A DNA stretch of 64,000 bases from Agrobacterium vitis (lineage in GTDB: Bacteria > Pseudomonadota > Alphaproteobacteria > Rhizobiales > Rhizobiaceae): assembly GCF_013426735.1 (NCBI RefSeq), contig NZ_AP023273.1:124001-188000 (forward strand), in the 5' to 3' direction. Of this stretch, positions 44,672-53,229 are shown in pieces; within the stretch, counting starts at the first letter, position 1, and each line of letters begins with the position of its first letter. Both the position numbers and the translations under genes were made by a program. The notes beneath the pieces are model-generated. The model searched no databases. It saw nothing but the letters and a program-made list of their open reading frames with translations, and was not told where the DNA came from.

Positions 44672-45694
44672 TTACCAGAGCTTTTTGATAAAGTTCACTT
44701 GCAGATAATCACCCTTGAATGAATTCCTGTTGTAGACATCCGTCAGATATTTGATGGTCACGGTCGCACGCTGTGATGGAAAATCAACCGCGACGATGGG
44801 ACCAAGGCGTATGGATTTATGCCGCCGCCCATCCGTGGCTGGATTGGCCGGAGACCCATCATCATCCTGAATCTGCCATTTCACATTGCCCGCGAGACCA
44901 AACTGGTAGCGATTATACCGTTCCGTAACGGCGAAATCGGCCGAGAGGTAATCACCGTCACGATAGGTGTATCCACCCGTCGAGTCATCGCGGTCGAAAT
45001 TGTGATTGTAGAAGATACGGGTCGAAAACTCCGTCCCTTCCAAAAGAATAGGACGGGTTCGATAGGTCATGGCGACGTTTGGAGACAGAACCCAGTTACT
45101 GAAGCCTGGATTGCCAACCTTTTCATTGTCGAACAAGCCCATTGGTATGGTGACACCAACACCAAGACCCAAGGTGAAGCCAACCGGCATCGGCGGAATG
45201 AAATCAGCAGCGGGCTTTGGTTGACCAGGAGCGCCAGGAGGCGGGCCTTCATACCAGCTCTTTGACCAGAAGAAGATATCGGAATAGGCGTCGAACCAAC
45301 CAGTATTTTTGGAAGACAGATTGGCTGGCGTTGTTTTTGTAATCGTCAGATCGTGCTCTCCGTAAACGAAGACCAGAGACGACGCCATTCGCCCGCCAAA
45401 AATCTCTCCGTCATAGACGTAAAGCCCACCCAACTGCCCCTGAAAAAGCCTTTCGCTTGTATCAGGGAACATCGAATTTCCGCTATTATCACGCAGCGAG
45501 TTCCGCCAACTGCCCCAACTGCCACCGACTGCATAGAAGCCAGCCTCAGGCGGCAATTCCGCAGCCCGGATATCCGTAGAGGCGCCCGGTGTGGACGTCT
45601 GATAAAACTCGGCAGCAAAGGCCTGCCCACCTTGAGAAGCCAATAGGCAAGTGCCCATCAGCAGAACTGCAAAATCTAACCGTCTATTTCCCAT
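44672..45694 (-). CDS. Outer-membrane SphA/MetA-pathway transporter-like protein
   Basis: A 340-residue protein with a signal peptide (RRLDFAVLLMGTCLLASQGGQAFA) and a beta-rich body of alternating aromatic strands. It ends YLQVNFIKKLW, with a C-terminal aromatic typical of outer-membrane barrels. It fits the phenol_MetA_deg/SphA group, linked with uptake of aromatic or hydrophobic compounds. The ATG at 45694 is chosen because the signal peptide begins there; the frame continues upstream for 43 codons of non-signal sequence. Upstream on the same strand are an MFS transporter and an IclR regulator, suggesting an uptake set for one organic substrate. Confidence 0.75.
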   Translation of the reverse strand: MGNRRLDFAVLLMGTCLLASQGGQAFAAEFYQTSTPGASTDIRAAELPPEAGFYAVGGSWGSWRNSLRDNSGNSMFPDTSERLFQGQLGGLYVYDGEIFGGRMASSLVFVYGEHDLTITKTTPANLSSKNTGWFDAYSDIFFWSKSWYEGPPPGAPGQPKPAADFIPPMPVGFTLGLGVGVTIPMGLFDNEKVGNPGFSNWVLSPNVAMTYRTRPILLEGTEFSTRIFYNHNFDRDDSTGGYTYRDGDYLSADFAVTERYNRYQFGLAGNVKWQIQDDDGSPANPATDGRRHKSIRLGPIVAVDFPSQRATVTIKYLTDVYNRNSFKGDYLQVNFIKKLW

Positions 45695-45944
45695 AAACTT
45701 GTCCCACTTTCCCAGCCAAAATAATAGGCCACCCCAAATCCGGCTCTGTCGAATCGCCCTGGGATACGCTCCATAGTAAATCCCAGCCCACCCTAACCGC
45801 CTCTTCTTGCTCCAGGCTTGCAAAGAAACACCACAACCCCTTAAGGCATCAATATATTTAAGAGGTTGCGCATAGAGAAGCGTATTAAAGCGAAGCTGAG
45901 TACGTCACAGAGGATGACGAAACCTGCGCCTGGTTCGCTTCGCC

Positions 45945-47174
45945 TCAATGAAGCCCGACCAGCTCCCGCTTGATGGTCACAGGCTCCTTCAACGCCATGC
46001 CGAATATCGACCAGATGGCGAAGACGCCGGCTCCCAGCAGCGTAAAAGCTGCAAAACCCGCCATTGCTCCGATCATTCCGCCAGAGGCCGCGGCGACAGC
46101 GCCAACCACGAGTGGACAAATGAACTGGCCGATGAAAAACATCGACGTCCAGATACCGGAGGCCCTGCCTCGATAAACATCCGGCAGCCGCGCCATGGTG
46201 AAGGCCAAAACCAGAGGCAGCGAAATACCGCAGCCAATATTATTGATGAACATGCCAACGATTCCACCCATCAATGACGTCTGGGTATAGAGCAGGATGA
46301 AACCGATACCCTGCAACACCATAGCCGCCGACAAGAGCACACCGATGGAACGCCGCGCCTGAGACCGGAAAAACAGGGTTCCTGCGACGACACCGAAAGA
46401 TCCGGCGGCGCTGGCGAGGCCAAGCACGCTTGGCTCGACAATGCCCCGCTCGGCGAGGACCAGAGATATATGAACTGGCATCACGTAGAAAAGCAGGCCG
46501 CAGATCATCGTCAGGACGAGGCAAACGATAAACCGCGTGTTGAAAAGCCCACCTTCGGCGTCCCGCGCATCCCCGGGCATGTCAGCAGGACGGCTCGATG
46601 CGGCCATGCGTGAGGGTTCGAACAACACCATCAGGATAAGCGGAATGAACAGTGCCGTGGCACCATAGACAAGGAATGGCACGCGCCAACCGTAACCACC
46701 CAGAAATCCTGCCAGCACGAAACAAACGGTTGCGACAAAAGAGGCCGACCCGAATTGCAGAGATAGCCAGTGCGCCCGACGTTCGCCTGCAAAATAATCG
46801 CAGATCAGGGCCGTCCCTGCCGTCATGACACCCGCTTCGGCGATACCAACCACAACTCTCGATGCGATAATTGTATAAAGGCTATCCAGCCAGACTGGCA
46901 TGACGCCGGCAATGGCGTAAAACAGCATGGAATAAAACAACAGCGTCTTGCGACCGATTCTATCGGCAAGTATCCCGGCAACCGGGGCAAGCAGCGCCAC
47001 AAATAGTGCTGGCGTGACGAGTGCGATCGGAGCAAGCAGCGACGCATTCGCTACCGAGGAAAAATGCTGAATGATCTGCGGCAAGACCGGCGCGAACAAT
47101 GTCGATCCGATCGGTGCCAGCCAGGCCATTGAGATGAGTAACACTCCTTGAGGTATACCGGCGGCTCTTTGCAT
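45945..47174 (-). CDS. MFS transporter
   Basis: A 409-residue major-facilitator protein with about 12 hydrophobic helices. The loop-2/3 signature reads GILADRIGRKTLL, and SRVVVGIAEAGVMTAGTALICDYF lies in helix 4-5. A mid-protein cytoplasmic loop, SRMAASSRPADMPGDARDAEGG, separates the halves. GGAGGAG lies 6-12 bases before the ATG. It lies between an IclR regulator and an outer-membrane SphA-like protein, all on the minus strand, so uptake of an aromatic or hydroxy acid under IclR control is plausible. Efflux cannot be excluded. Confidence 0.88.
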   Translation of the reverse strand: MQRAAGIPQGVLLISMAWLAPIGSTLFAPVLPQIIQHFSSVANASLLAPIALVTPALFVALLAPVAGILADRIGRKTLLFYSMLFYAIAGVMPVWLDSLYTIIASRVVVGIAEAGVMTAGTALICDYFAGERRAHWLSLQFGSASFVATVCFVLAGFLGGYGWRVPFLVYGATALFIPLILMVLFEPSRMAASSRPADMPGDARDAEGGLFNTRFIVCLVLTMICGLLFYVMPVHISLVLAERGIVEPSVLGLASAAGSFGVVAGTLFFRSQARRSIGVLLSAAMVLQGIGFILLYTQTSLMGGIVGMFINNIGCGISLPLVLAFTMARLPDVYRGRASGIWTSMFFIGQFICPLVVGAVAAASGGMIGAMAGFAAFTLLGAGVFAIWSIFGMALKEPVTIKRELVGLH

Positions 47175-47678
47175 GTCTCTCCTCCTCCATAAATATCCAG
47201 ATCTTCAAGACTGGTCCGCAATCCGCACACAGAAAATCGATGCGGGGCAGCCTGCCCTACAATCTGTATTGTTTCGAAATGAGGTTCCGCGAATTCAGGC
47301 AATCCATTTCAGCTCACGCACTCGCCTCCAAGCTGACTGGTTGATCAAACTGGATCCACCTCTCTTGCAAAAGCTGCAGCGCCGAACGCGTTACCTGTCA
47401 CACCAAAGACGTCGCACTATTCTCAAATTGATGCCCCCAAAAGCCGAGTCCGGCTCCAGGAATTATGAACATGGACATCATGCTGAATGCGATGCTGCGA
47501 CGTGATCTCCTTCCCCTCCCAACACAATTGCGTCAGGACCTCCTCATTTCTTTGCATATTGAGGAATATCAAATCGCTAGTCAACAAAAATTATTATATT
47601 TTGATAATATCGACAGAATTTCAAATTATGCGTGCATTTTTTCGAATATAAGAGGCAAACACTACTGGTATAAAACGC
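47175..47678. other. Intergenic region between IclR regulator and MFS genes
   Basis: About 500 bp with no supported gene. The part from 47570 to 47660 is AT-rich. The region contains the 3' end of the regulator transcript and presumably the promoter and operator for the MFS gene. No clear palindromic operator stands out. Confidence 0.4.
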
Positions 47679-48419
47679 TCACAACCACCGGGAATTTAGC
47701 TTGTCAGCAAGGATTGAAGATGCAGGCAACAAAAGCATCGCCAGCCGCCGTTCAGTGGAGTCATCGAAATCGCTGGCACGGACGATCAGACTGAAGCTGG
47801 CATTGATTGCCCCTTGCGCGCAGGTGACGGGCACCGAAATGCCAACAAGACCCTGGTCCACTTCTCCACGCGTCACCGTAAAGCCGCGTTTACGGATGGC
47901 GGCCAGTTCAGATGCGATATCGTCAAATGCCCGGTCCACTTCCTCCGCGCCTTTAATGATCTTGCTCAGCTTTGCCCGCGGTAATTGTGCCAGAATGGTT
48001 TTTGACGTGGCACCCCGCAACAATGGCATGGGCCTGCCTCGCTCATAGCTGGTGGCGATATCGGTGGCGGGGCTACGATCATCGGCAACGCAAATCACCT
48101 GGTCGCGATACAGCCGTGCGATGACCGCGACACAAGGAAACTGAACGGCAGACACAACGTCACGCAACAAGGGCACGCCCTCGCGGATCAGCGGATCGGA
48201 AAGGCGAAGACGTCGATCAAATTCGATAAAAACCGCGCCGAGGCGATAATGACCTTCCCGGGAAGGATCTAGAAACCCTTGTCCGACCAACTCCCGTACC
48301 GTGCGGTAGACGGTACTTCCAGGCACATCCAGCCGCTCTGCGATATCCTGTATGGTCCACTCGGACGTCTTCTCGTCGAACAGCCTCAAAATATCGACAA
48401 AGCGTCCCAGTCCGGCCAT
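47679..48419 (-). CDS. IclR-family transcriptional regulator
   Basis: A 246-residue regulator. The N-terminal winged helix-turn-helix is visible as WTIQDIAERLDVPGSTVYRTVRELVGQGFL (residues about 20-50), followed by the GAF-like effector domain of the IclR family (RLGAVFIEF, GRPMPLLRGATSKTILAQLP, RKRGFTVTRGEVDQGLVGISVPV). Such regulators sense small organic acids. GAGGA 6 bases before the ATG supports the start. It lies upstream of the MFS and SphA-like genes on the same strand and probably controls them. Confidence 0.9.
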   Translation of the reverse strand: MAGLGRFVDILRLFDEKTSEWTIQDIAERLDVPGSTVYRTVRELVGQGFLDPSREGHYRLGAVFIEFDRRLRLSDPLIREGVPLLRDVVSAVQFPCVAVIARLYRDQVICVADDRSPATDIATSYERGRPMPLLRGATSKTILAQLPRAKLSKIIKGAEEVDRAFDDIASELAAIRKRGFTVTRGEVDQGLVGISVPVTCAQGAINASFSLIVRASDFDDSTERRLAMLLLPASSILADKLNSRWL

Positions 48420-48620
48420 GCTTTTCCTCAGAAAGCTGAAAGAATCCCAATATCAGGCAGTTTCTGACTCGCATTTCGAGCCTGGCAAGTCAATCGCCAG
48501 CCTGAAGCAGATTTGAATTCCTATAGGCCCCAACACGCATGCCAACACCGGCAGTCATTCTCTACCGCTAAATTTGGCTTTCCTGGCAAATTTGGATTCT
48601 CTTAGAAAATGCACGATCCG

Positions 48621-49145
48621 TCAGGCTATGCTGAAGCGCTCTGACAATGCTTTTCGGGCTCGATTGACCCGGCTTTTTACAGTTCCCACCTCGCATCCGC
48701 AGGCAAGGGCGGTTTCATCGTAACTTGCGCCGCTCGCCACCATCAGCAGGGAACGCCGCGATGCTTCCGGCAAGTGCTGCATAGCCAGACCGAGATCGGC
48801 GTATAGAACCACCCATTCCTGTGGTGGCTCCATCACCATGCGCAGGTTAAACTCGTCATCCATTCCGACATGCTCGCGCTTGCGCCTGTTATAGGCCGTA
48901 TAGAAAGCGTTGCGCATGATTGTGAACAACCAGGATTTCAAAGCCGTACCGGCTCGAAACTGAGATGACGAATTCAAGGCTCTGAGAATGGTATCCTGAA
49001 CCAGATCTTCGATATCGCCATTGGGGCCGACAAGCCGCTTTGCGAAACGTTGCAATGCAGGTAGATGCGCCTCTATTTCGGTGTGAACAGCCGTTGTAAA
49101 TGCCATCGCGCCGCCGTTGCCAGCGCTGTCCTCGAAAGTTGCCAT
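48621..49145 (-). CDS. ECF sigma factor (EcfG-like)
   Basis: A 174-residue extracytoplasmic-function sigma factor. Region 2 reads LPALQRFAKRLVGPNGDIEDLVQDTILRA and LKSWLFTIMRNAFYTAYNRRKRE. Region 4 reads LPEASRRSLLMVASGASYDETALACGCEVGTVKSRVNRARKAL. Length and region 2 resemble the EcfG general-stress group, but no NepR or PhyR gene is adjacent, so it may be a secondary paralogue. AAGGAG 9 bases before the ATG supports the start; an internal ATG 13 codons on is an alternative. Nearby DUF892, SDR and DUF1127 genes carry GGAAC-type promoter candidates. Confidence 0.88.
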   Translation of the reverse strand: MATFEDSAGNGGAMAFTTAVHTEIEAHLPALQRFAKRLVGPNGDIEDLVQDTILRALNSSSQFRAGTALKSWLFTIMRNAFYTAYNRRKREHVGMDDEFNLRMVMEPPQEWVVLYADLGLAMQHLPEASRRSLLMVASGASYDETALACGCEVGTVKSRVNRARKALSERFSIA

Positions 49146-49248
49146 GAAACAGATCTCCTTCTGCGGGCATCAACGAGCACAGGGCCAGGTTGTTTCTGTA
49201 CGATACCGCACGAAAGAACTGTGACGTTTGCCATCGGGGTTCTGGCCA

Positions 49249-49281
49249 TGAAAACAAAAAGGCCGCACATTGGCGGCCTTT
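49249..49281 (-). terminator. Intrinsic terminator of the DUF892 gene
   Basis: The stem AAAGGCCGC / GCGGCCTTT (49258-49266 and 49273-49281, loop of 6) is followed on the minus strand by TTTTTGTTTT. It lies about 45 bp after the DUF892 stop codon. Shape and T-run are those of a Rho-independent terminator. Confidence 0.85.
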
Positions 49282-49326
49282 CAGGGGGAAGAAACCTTTC
49301 GCAACGGCGAAAGGTTCGTCCAAAGA

Positions 49327-49827
49327 TCACGCTGCCTTGCGTGCGCTTTTCTTGTTGGCGCTACCTTCGCCAAGCGCCGTCAGTTTTTCGTCCGTGGCGA
49401 TTTCTTCCTTCAGGGTCGCGTCCAATAAGGCAGCGGCCTCCTTCATACCGAGCTGCAACGCCCAGGCCTTCAACGTGCCGTAGCGGGCAATTTCATAATG
49501 CTCGACTGCCTGCGCCGACGAAATCAAGCCAGCATCAAGAGCGGGAGACCCCTTGAAATCCTCCATGATCTCTTCGCCTTCGGCGATGATGCCCTGGATT
49601 GCCTCACAGGTCTTGCCCCGGGCATTCTTACCCAGAAGTTCAAAGACCTGTTCAAGCCGCTCGATCTGGCCTTGGGTTTCTTCGCGATGATGAAGAAATG
49701 CGTTCCGGCCTTCTTCCGATTGGGCTGCGCGTGCCATTTTCGGCAAGGCCTTCAAGATTTGCTTCTCAGCAAAGTAGATGTCCTTAAGCGTGTCCAAGAA
49801 CAGATCATTCAATGTTTTCTCAGCCAT
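49327..49827 (-). CDS. DUF892 ferritin-like stress protein (YciF/YciE type)
   Basis: A 166-residue four-helix protein of the DUF892 family. Helices carry the ferritin-like metal pattern: FLDTLKDIYFAEKQILKALPKMA, HHREETQGQIERLEQVFELLGK, AQAVEHYEIARYGTLKAWA and ATLKEEIATDEKLTALGE. The C-terminus is a basic NKKSARKAA tail. The family is stress- or stationary-phase-induced, with no firmly known reaction. GGAGGAAAAA before the ATG at 49827 decides the start over an in-frame ATG ten codons upstream. A GGAAC-type promoter candidate lies upstream and an intrinsic terminator downstream, so it is a single-gene unit. Confidence 0.9.
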   Translation of the reverse strand: MAEKTLNDLFLDTLKDIYFAEKQILKALPKMARAAQSEEGRNAFLHHREETQGQIERLEQVFELLGKNARGKTCEAIQGIIAEGEEIMEDFKGSPALDAGLISSAQAVEHYEIARYGTLKAWALQLGMKEAAALLDATLKEEIATDEKLTALGEGSANKKSARKAA

Positions 49828-49941
49828 TTTTTCCTCCGGGGAATGGTGCAATTCCATGGCGTCTTTCCTGTGGCTTTCGTCTGGAACTGCGTGAAAAGTC
49901 GGGACGCTTTTTGAAGGCTCCCATGTAGGCCACCCTTCCCA

Positions 49942-49967
49942 AACCAGGGTTGCAACCTAAAAGTTCC
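49942..49967 (-). promoter_or_regulatory. Candidate EcfG-type promoter for the DUF892 gene
   Basis: On the minus strand GGAAC (49963-49967) is followed after 17 bases by GGTT (49942-49945), close to the GGAAC-N16/17-CGTT pattern of alphaproteobacterial general-stress promoters. It lies about 115 bp before the start codon. Confidence 0.35.
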
Positions 49968-50243
49968 CCGAAATATCAGGCAAGAAACCCGGCGGGTGAA
50001 ATGGCACCGCAAATAGCCGTTCAACGCAATGGCACCGAAATATCCAACACCATCGTCTTTGCCACGGCGTGTTTAACCGGATTTGGGAACCCGAGCGCGC
50101 TTTCGCAGTTCAATATGAAACCAGGCACACCACAACATGCGCCCACACCAAGACCGCGCCTCAAAGACGGGCGCGCCCAAGGCCTTGGTGCCCAAGGCAT
50201 CGGTGAATGTGGCAAGCCCAGGCGAATTAAGGAAAGGAACCGG

Positions 50244-51287
50244 ATGGACAGGATTGCCGCACAGTATAGCGAAAAACCGGATACCGATGAGATGAAGGCA
50301 GCGGTTTTCACCGGGCCGGGACAGATCAACATCGTATCCAATACTCTGCCGCAACCCGGACGGAGCCAAGTACGAATCAGGCTGGAGGGCTGTGGTATCC
50401 TCGCTTGCGACCCTCTCTCTCGCGATGGACAAGAGCGAACGCTGACATCTGCCGAACCGGTAGGATTAGATGGCGAAGGATGGGGCGTTATCGACGCGAT
50501 CGGTCCCAATGTCAGAAGCCTGTCGGTCGGAGACCGGGTGGCGTCACTTGTGCGGTCCGCTTATGCCAGCCACCATCTGTCGGATGCAGACAGTGTCATT
50601 TCCCTTCCCCCATTGCTGGATGGCATGCCGTTTCCAGGCAGGTCCCTGAGCCGAGCGATGAACGCCTTTCGCTGTAGCGATATCAAAGCCGGACAAAGGG
50701 TGGCCATTATCGGCATAGACTTTGTCGGCGCCCTTCTCGTCCAGCTCGCCTCAAGAGCCAAGGCGCATGTTACAGCCATTTCGCGCCGTCCAGCATCCTT
50801 GGCGGTGGCCAAGCGTATGGGAGCGGCAGAGGCATTTACCATAGACGAGCATGGTGCGGCGGACGATTCCGTGCGGATCATCGAAACCGTGCATGAGCTT
50901 ACGGGCGGATATCTTTGCGACCGGGTAATCGACGTTACCGGCGAGAGCGGGCTGGTCGACCTGGCGGATAAATTGACCAACTCGGCAGGTCGCCTGATCA
51001 TGGCCAGTCGCCAACAGTCCGACCCGCGCGGAGGAATTATACAGTCATGGAAAAAGCGCGAAGCCGCAGTAATCCAGACAGATAAACACAGTCACGGAAT
51101 CGGCCCAGAAATCAGCCAGGAAATCTGCGTCGATGGCATGCTTGAAGCGGTGGCGGCAATCATGGACGGACGGCTCGATCCCACATCCCTTTATACCCAT
51201 CGCTACCGATTGGAGGAGTTGGGTCAGGCGCTGATCGCCGCCCGCGACCAGCCGGATGGATTTATGAAAGCACTGGTGATCTATTGA
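50244..51287 (+). CDS. MDR-type dehydrogenase lacking the catalytic zinc ligands
   Basis: A 347-residue medium-chain dehydrogenase/reductase. The family frame is clear: MKAAVFTGPGQINI, then VGDRVASLV, a nucleotide fold around VAIIGIDFVGALLVQLASRAKAHVTAIS, and a C-terminal RLEELGQALIAAR. The catalytic zinc ligands are missing: where GCGICGTD is expected it has GCGILACDPL, and GHEGAG is GLDGEGW. It may thus be a zinc-independent reductase or a protein with altered chemistry. AAGGAA precedes the ATG at 50244; upstream in-frame codons are proline-rich, unlike the family, and were left out. Its stop overlaps the ATG of a Crp/Fnr regulator by one base. Confidence 0.8.
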   Translation: MDRIAAQYSEKPDTDEMKAAVFTGPGQINIVSNTLPQPGRSQVRIRLEGCGILACDPLSRDGQERTLTSAEPVGLDGEGWGVIDAIGPNVRSLSVGDRVASLVRSAYASHHLSDADSVISLPPLLDGMPFPGRSLSRAMNAFRCSDIKAGQRVAIIGIDFVGALLVQLASRAKAHVTAISRRPASLAVAKRMGAAEAFTIDEHGAADDSVRIIETVHELTGGYLCDRVIDVTGESGLVDLADKLTNSAGRLIMASRQQSDPRGGIIQSWKKREAAVIQTDKHSHGIGPEISQEICVDGMLEAVAAIMDGRLDPTSLYTHRYRLEELGQALIAARDQPDGFMKALVIY

Positions 51288-52111
51288 TGAGTGACAGAAT
51301 TTTGAAAAATGGCCGCGCGGCTGAGGATCGCGCCGTTTCAGCATCGACGATCCTAGCCCAGCACAATGGCGGCCGAACTGGTGCGGAGACAGCCATGCCC
51401 ATACGTAATCGTCTTCTCAACATGCTGGCGCCTGATGATCTCGCCGCTATCGCGCCCGCTCTCGAACCTGTCGATTTACCGCAAGGGCTGGTTTTGTCGC
51501 AGCCTCACGACATCGACCACTCCTGTTATTTCCCTCTCTCGGGCGTCGGCTCGACGGTGATCGTTTCTCCGACAGGCAACCAAAGCGAGGTCGGACTGTT
51601 TGGCCGCGAAGGCATGTCGCCCGCCTCTGCCCTGCTGGACAGTGACCGCAATCCCTGCCGGGTGATCATGCAGGTCGCAGGCACTGGGTTGCGCCTGGAA
51701 ACAGGCCGATTGGTTGGCCTGATGGATAGCAGGCCAACCATGCGCCGCCTGCTGCTTCGATGGGCCTATGTGGTCAATATGCAAATGGCATTCACTGCCC
51801 AGTCAAACGCCATTCACTCTATCGATAAGCGGTTGGCACGCTGGATCCTGATGTGCCACGATCGGCTGGACAGGGATGAATTATCGCTGACTCATGAATT
51901 TCTGTCGATCATGCTGGCGGTGCGTCGCTCGAGCGTCACCGCCTCCTTGCATGTGTTGGAAGGCGAAAGATTGATTTATGCGGAGCGCAAGGAAATCCGC
52001 ATTCGCGACAGAGCAGGTCTCGAAGCCTTTGCCGCCGATGCCTATGGCCCCGTGGAACGGGAATATCAACGGCTGTTAGGGCCTATGAGAGATCCACCGC
52101 TTGAGGTTTGA
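51287..52111 (+). CDS. Crp/Fnr-family transcriptional regulator
   Basis: A 274-residue regulator (238 if started at the ATG at 51395). The N-terminal beta-roll is recognisable from LEPVDLPQGLVLSQPHDIDHSCYFPLSGVGSTV and VGLFGREGM. The C-terminal winged-helix part contains LARWILMCHDRL, LTHEFLSIMLAVRRSSVTASLHVLEGERLI. The cyclic-nucleotide cassette and Fnr cysteines are absent, so the signal is unknown. The 51287 ATG overlaps the dehydrogenase stop; the later ATG has GGAG 6 bases upstream and a family-like N-terminus, so it may be the true start. Confidence 0.85.
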   Translation: MSDRILKNGRAAEDRAVSASTILAQHNGGRTGAETAMPIRNRLLNMLAPDDLAAIAPALEPVDLPQGLVLSQPHDIDHSCYFPLSGVGSTVIVSPTGNQSEVGLFGREGMSPASALLDSDRNPCRVIMQVAGTGLRLETGRLVGLMDSRPTMRRLLLRWAYVVNMQMAFTAQSNAIHSIDKRLARWILMCHDRLDRDELSLTHEFLSIMLAVRRSSVTASLHVLEGERLIYAERKEIRIRDRAGLEAFAADAYGPVEREYQRLLGPMRDPPLEV

Positions 52112-52116
52112 CTGAG

Positions 52117-52154
52117 AGCATATCGGCGAGAAGACTGCGAAACGCCGATATGCT
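52117..52154. terminator. Shared hairpin between convergent genes
   Basis: A perfect 12-bp stem (AGCATATCGGCG / CGCCGATATGCT, loop of 14) lies between the Crp/Fnr stop and the end of the converging kinase gene. T-runs are short on both sides, but position and stem strength fit a bidirectional terminator. Confidence 0.65.
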
Positions 52155-52170
52155 TTAACTGGAGGCCAGA

Positions 52171-53229
52171 TTAGCGAGCGACTGTCGCAGGCGAGATCCG
52201 CGCAAAGGGCCCGGCAGCGCTGCAAACCAGACCATCCTCTGCAAATTGGATATCCGGCGCAGTTGCAAACAGCGATGCAAGGGCGGAGGTAACATAGCGT
52301 GTCCCATAGCCTTGCCGAGCCGGTGTACGGACAGGCGGTCCATTGCTCTCCTGCCAATGGAACTGGAAGGTCGGTTTCTCACTACCATCAACCTCCCAGC
52401 GAAGAGCAACGCGTCCCTCCGGGACCGACAGGGCGCCATATTTGATCGCATTGGTGATTAATTCATGCAGGCAAAGCGCCAGCGTCGTTCCGGCTTCACG
52501 ACTGACAAGCAGATCACTACCGTCAACGGCAATCCGCTCGGTGCCATAGGGCGAAACGATCAGATCAACCACAGCCAAAAGCGAAACATCCTCGCCCCCG
52601 GCCTCAAAAACTGCCGTATGGACATTGGACAGCGCCAGCAGTCGCCCATTGAAATCCGTCGCAAGATCGTCAAGGCTTTCGGCACCGCGCCGTGTCATGC
52701 GAAAGATTGATGTCACCGTTGCCAGGATATTCTTGACCCGGTGATTAAGCTCCGCCCGCAGTTCCCGCTCCCGCTCGATGGAATCGCGCACCTGCCGCTG
52801 GCGCAAGCGCACCAGCAGGTTGGACTGGATGCCGCTGACCAGTTCCAGCGGCGCCACGGGACGTGTATAGAACAAAAGCCGCGCGCCCGGCCAGGCGGAA
52901 AGCAATTGGCTGCGGATACGTGTCAGGGGTGCGCCCCGCTCCAGAAGAACAATGATCGGCACTTCAGACCAGTTCGGCTGCCGGGTGAGATGCGCGGCGG
53001 TCAGGGCGACGATCTGCGGCGTCAGAGCTTCATGTGACACAATCACAATTCCCGGTGAAGCATCCAGCAACTGGGCGAAGCCCTTGGCCTCCATTACCGC
53101 CCGCACCTCGATCAGATGTTCGCGCAAAAGCGCGCCGACATAATCGGCATCCTTGCGAAACGGTGCGCAGACCAGCACCCAATCCAGCTCATCCTGGACC
53201 AGTTCCTCCTGGGGCGATAGCGATGTCAT
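52171..53229 (-). CDS. HWE-family sensor histidine kinase with receiver-like N-terminus
   Basis: A 352-residue soluble kinase. Residues 1-145 form a receiver-like alpha/beta domain (WVLVCAPFRKDADYVGALL, IVIVSHEAL, VPIIVLLERGAP) without the full acidic pocket of a true receiver. The phosphoacceptor segment is ELNHRVKNILATVTSIFR (near 162-180). The HATPase part reads CLHELITNAIKYGALSVPEGRVALRW and GYGTRYVTSALA. This is the HWE/HisKA_2 group common in rhizobial stress and light signalling. Its ATG overlaps the stop of the KaiC-like gene (ATGA), so the two proteins are made together and probably interact. Confidence 0.88.
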   Translation of the reverse strand: MTSLSPQEELVQDELDWVLVCAPFRKDADYVGALLREHLIEVRAVMEAKGFAQLLDASPGIVIVSHEALTPQIVALTAAHLTRQPNWSEVPIIVLLERGAPLTRIRSQLLSAWPGARLLFYTRPVAPLELVSGIQSNLLVRLRQRQVRDSIERERELRAELNHRVKNILATVTSIFRMTRRGAESLDDLATDFNGRLLALSNVHTAVFEAGGEDVSLLAVVDLIVSPYGTERIAVDGSDLLVSREAGTTLALCLHELITNAIKYGALSVPEGRVALRWEVDGSEKPTFQFHWQESNGPPVRTPARQGYGTRYVTSALASLFATAPDIQFAEDGLVCSAAGPFARISPATVAR

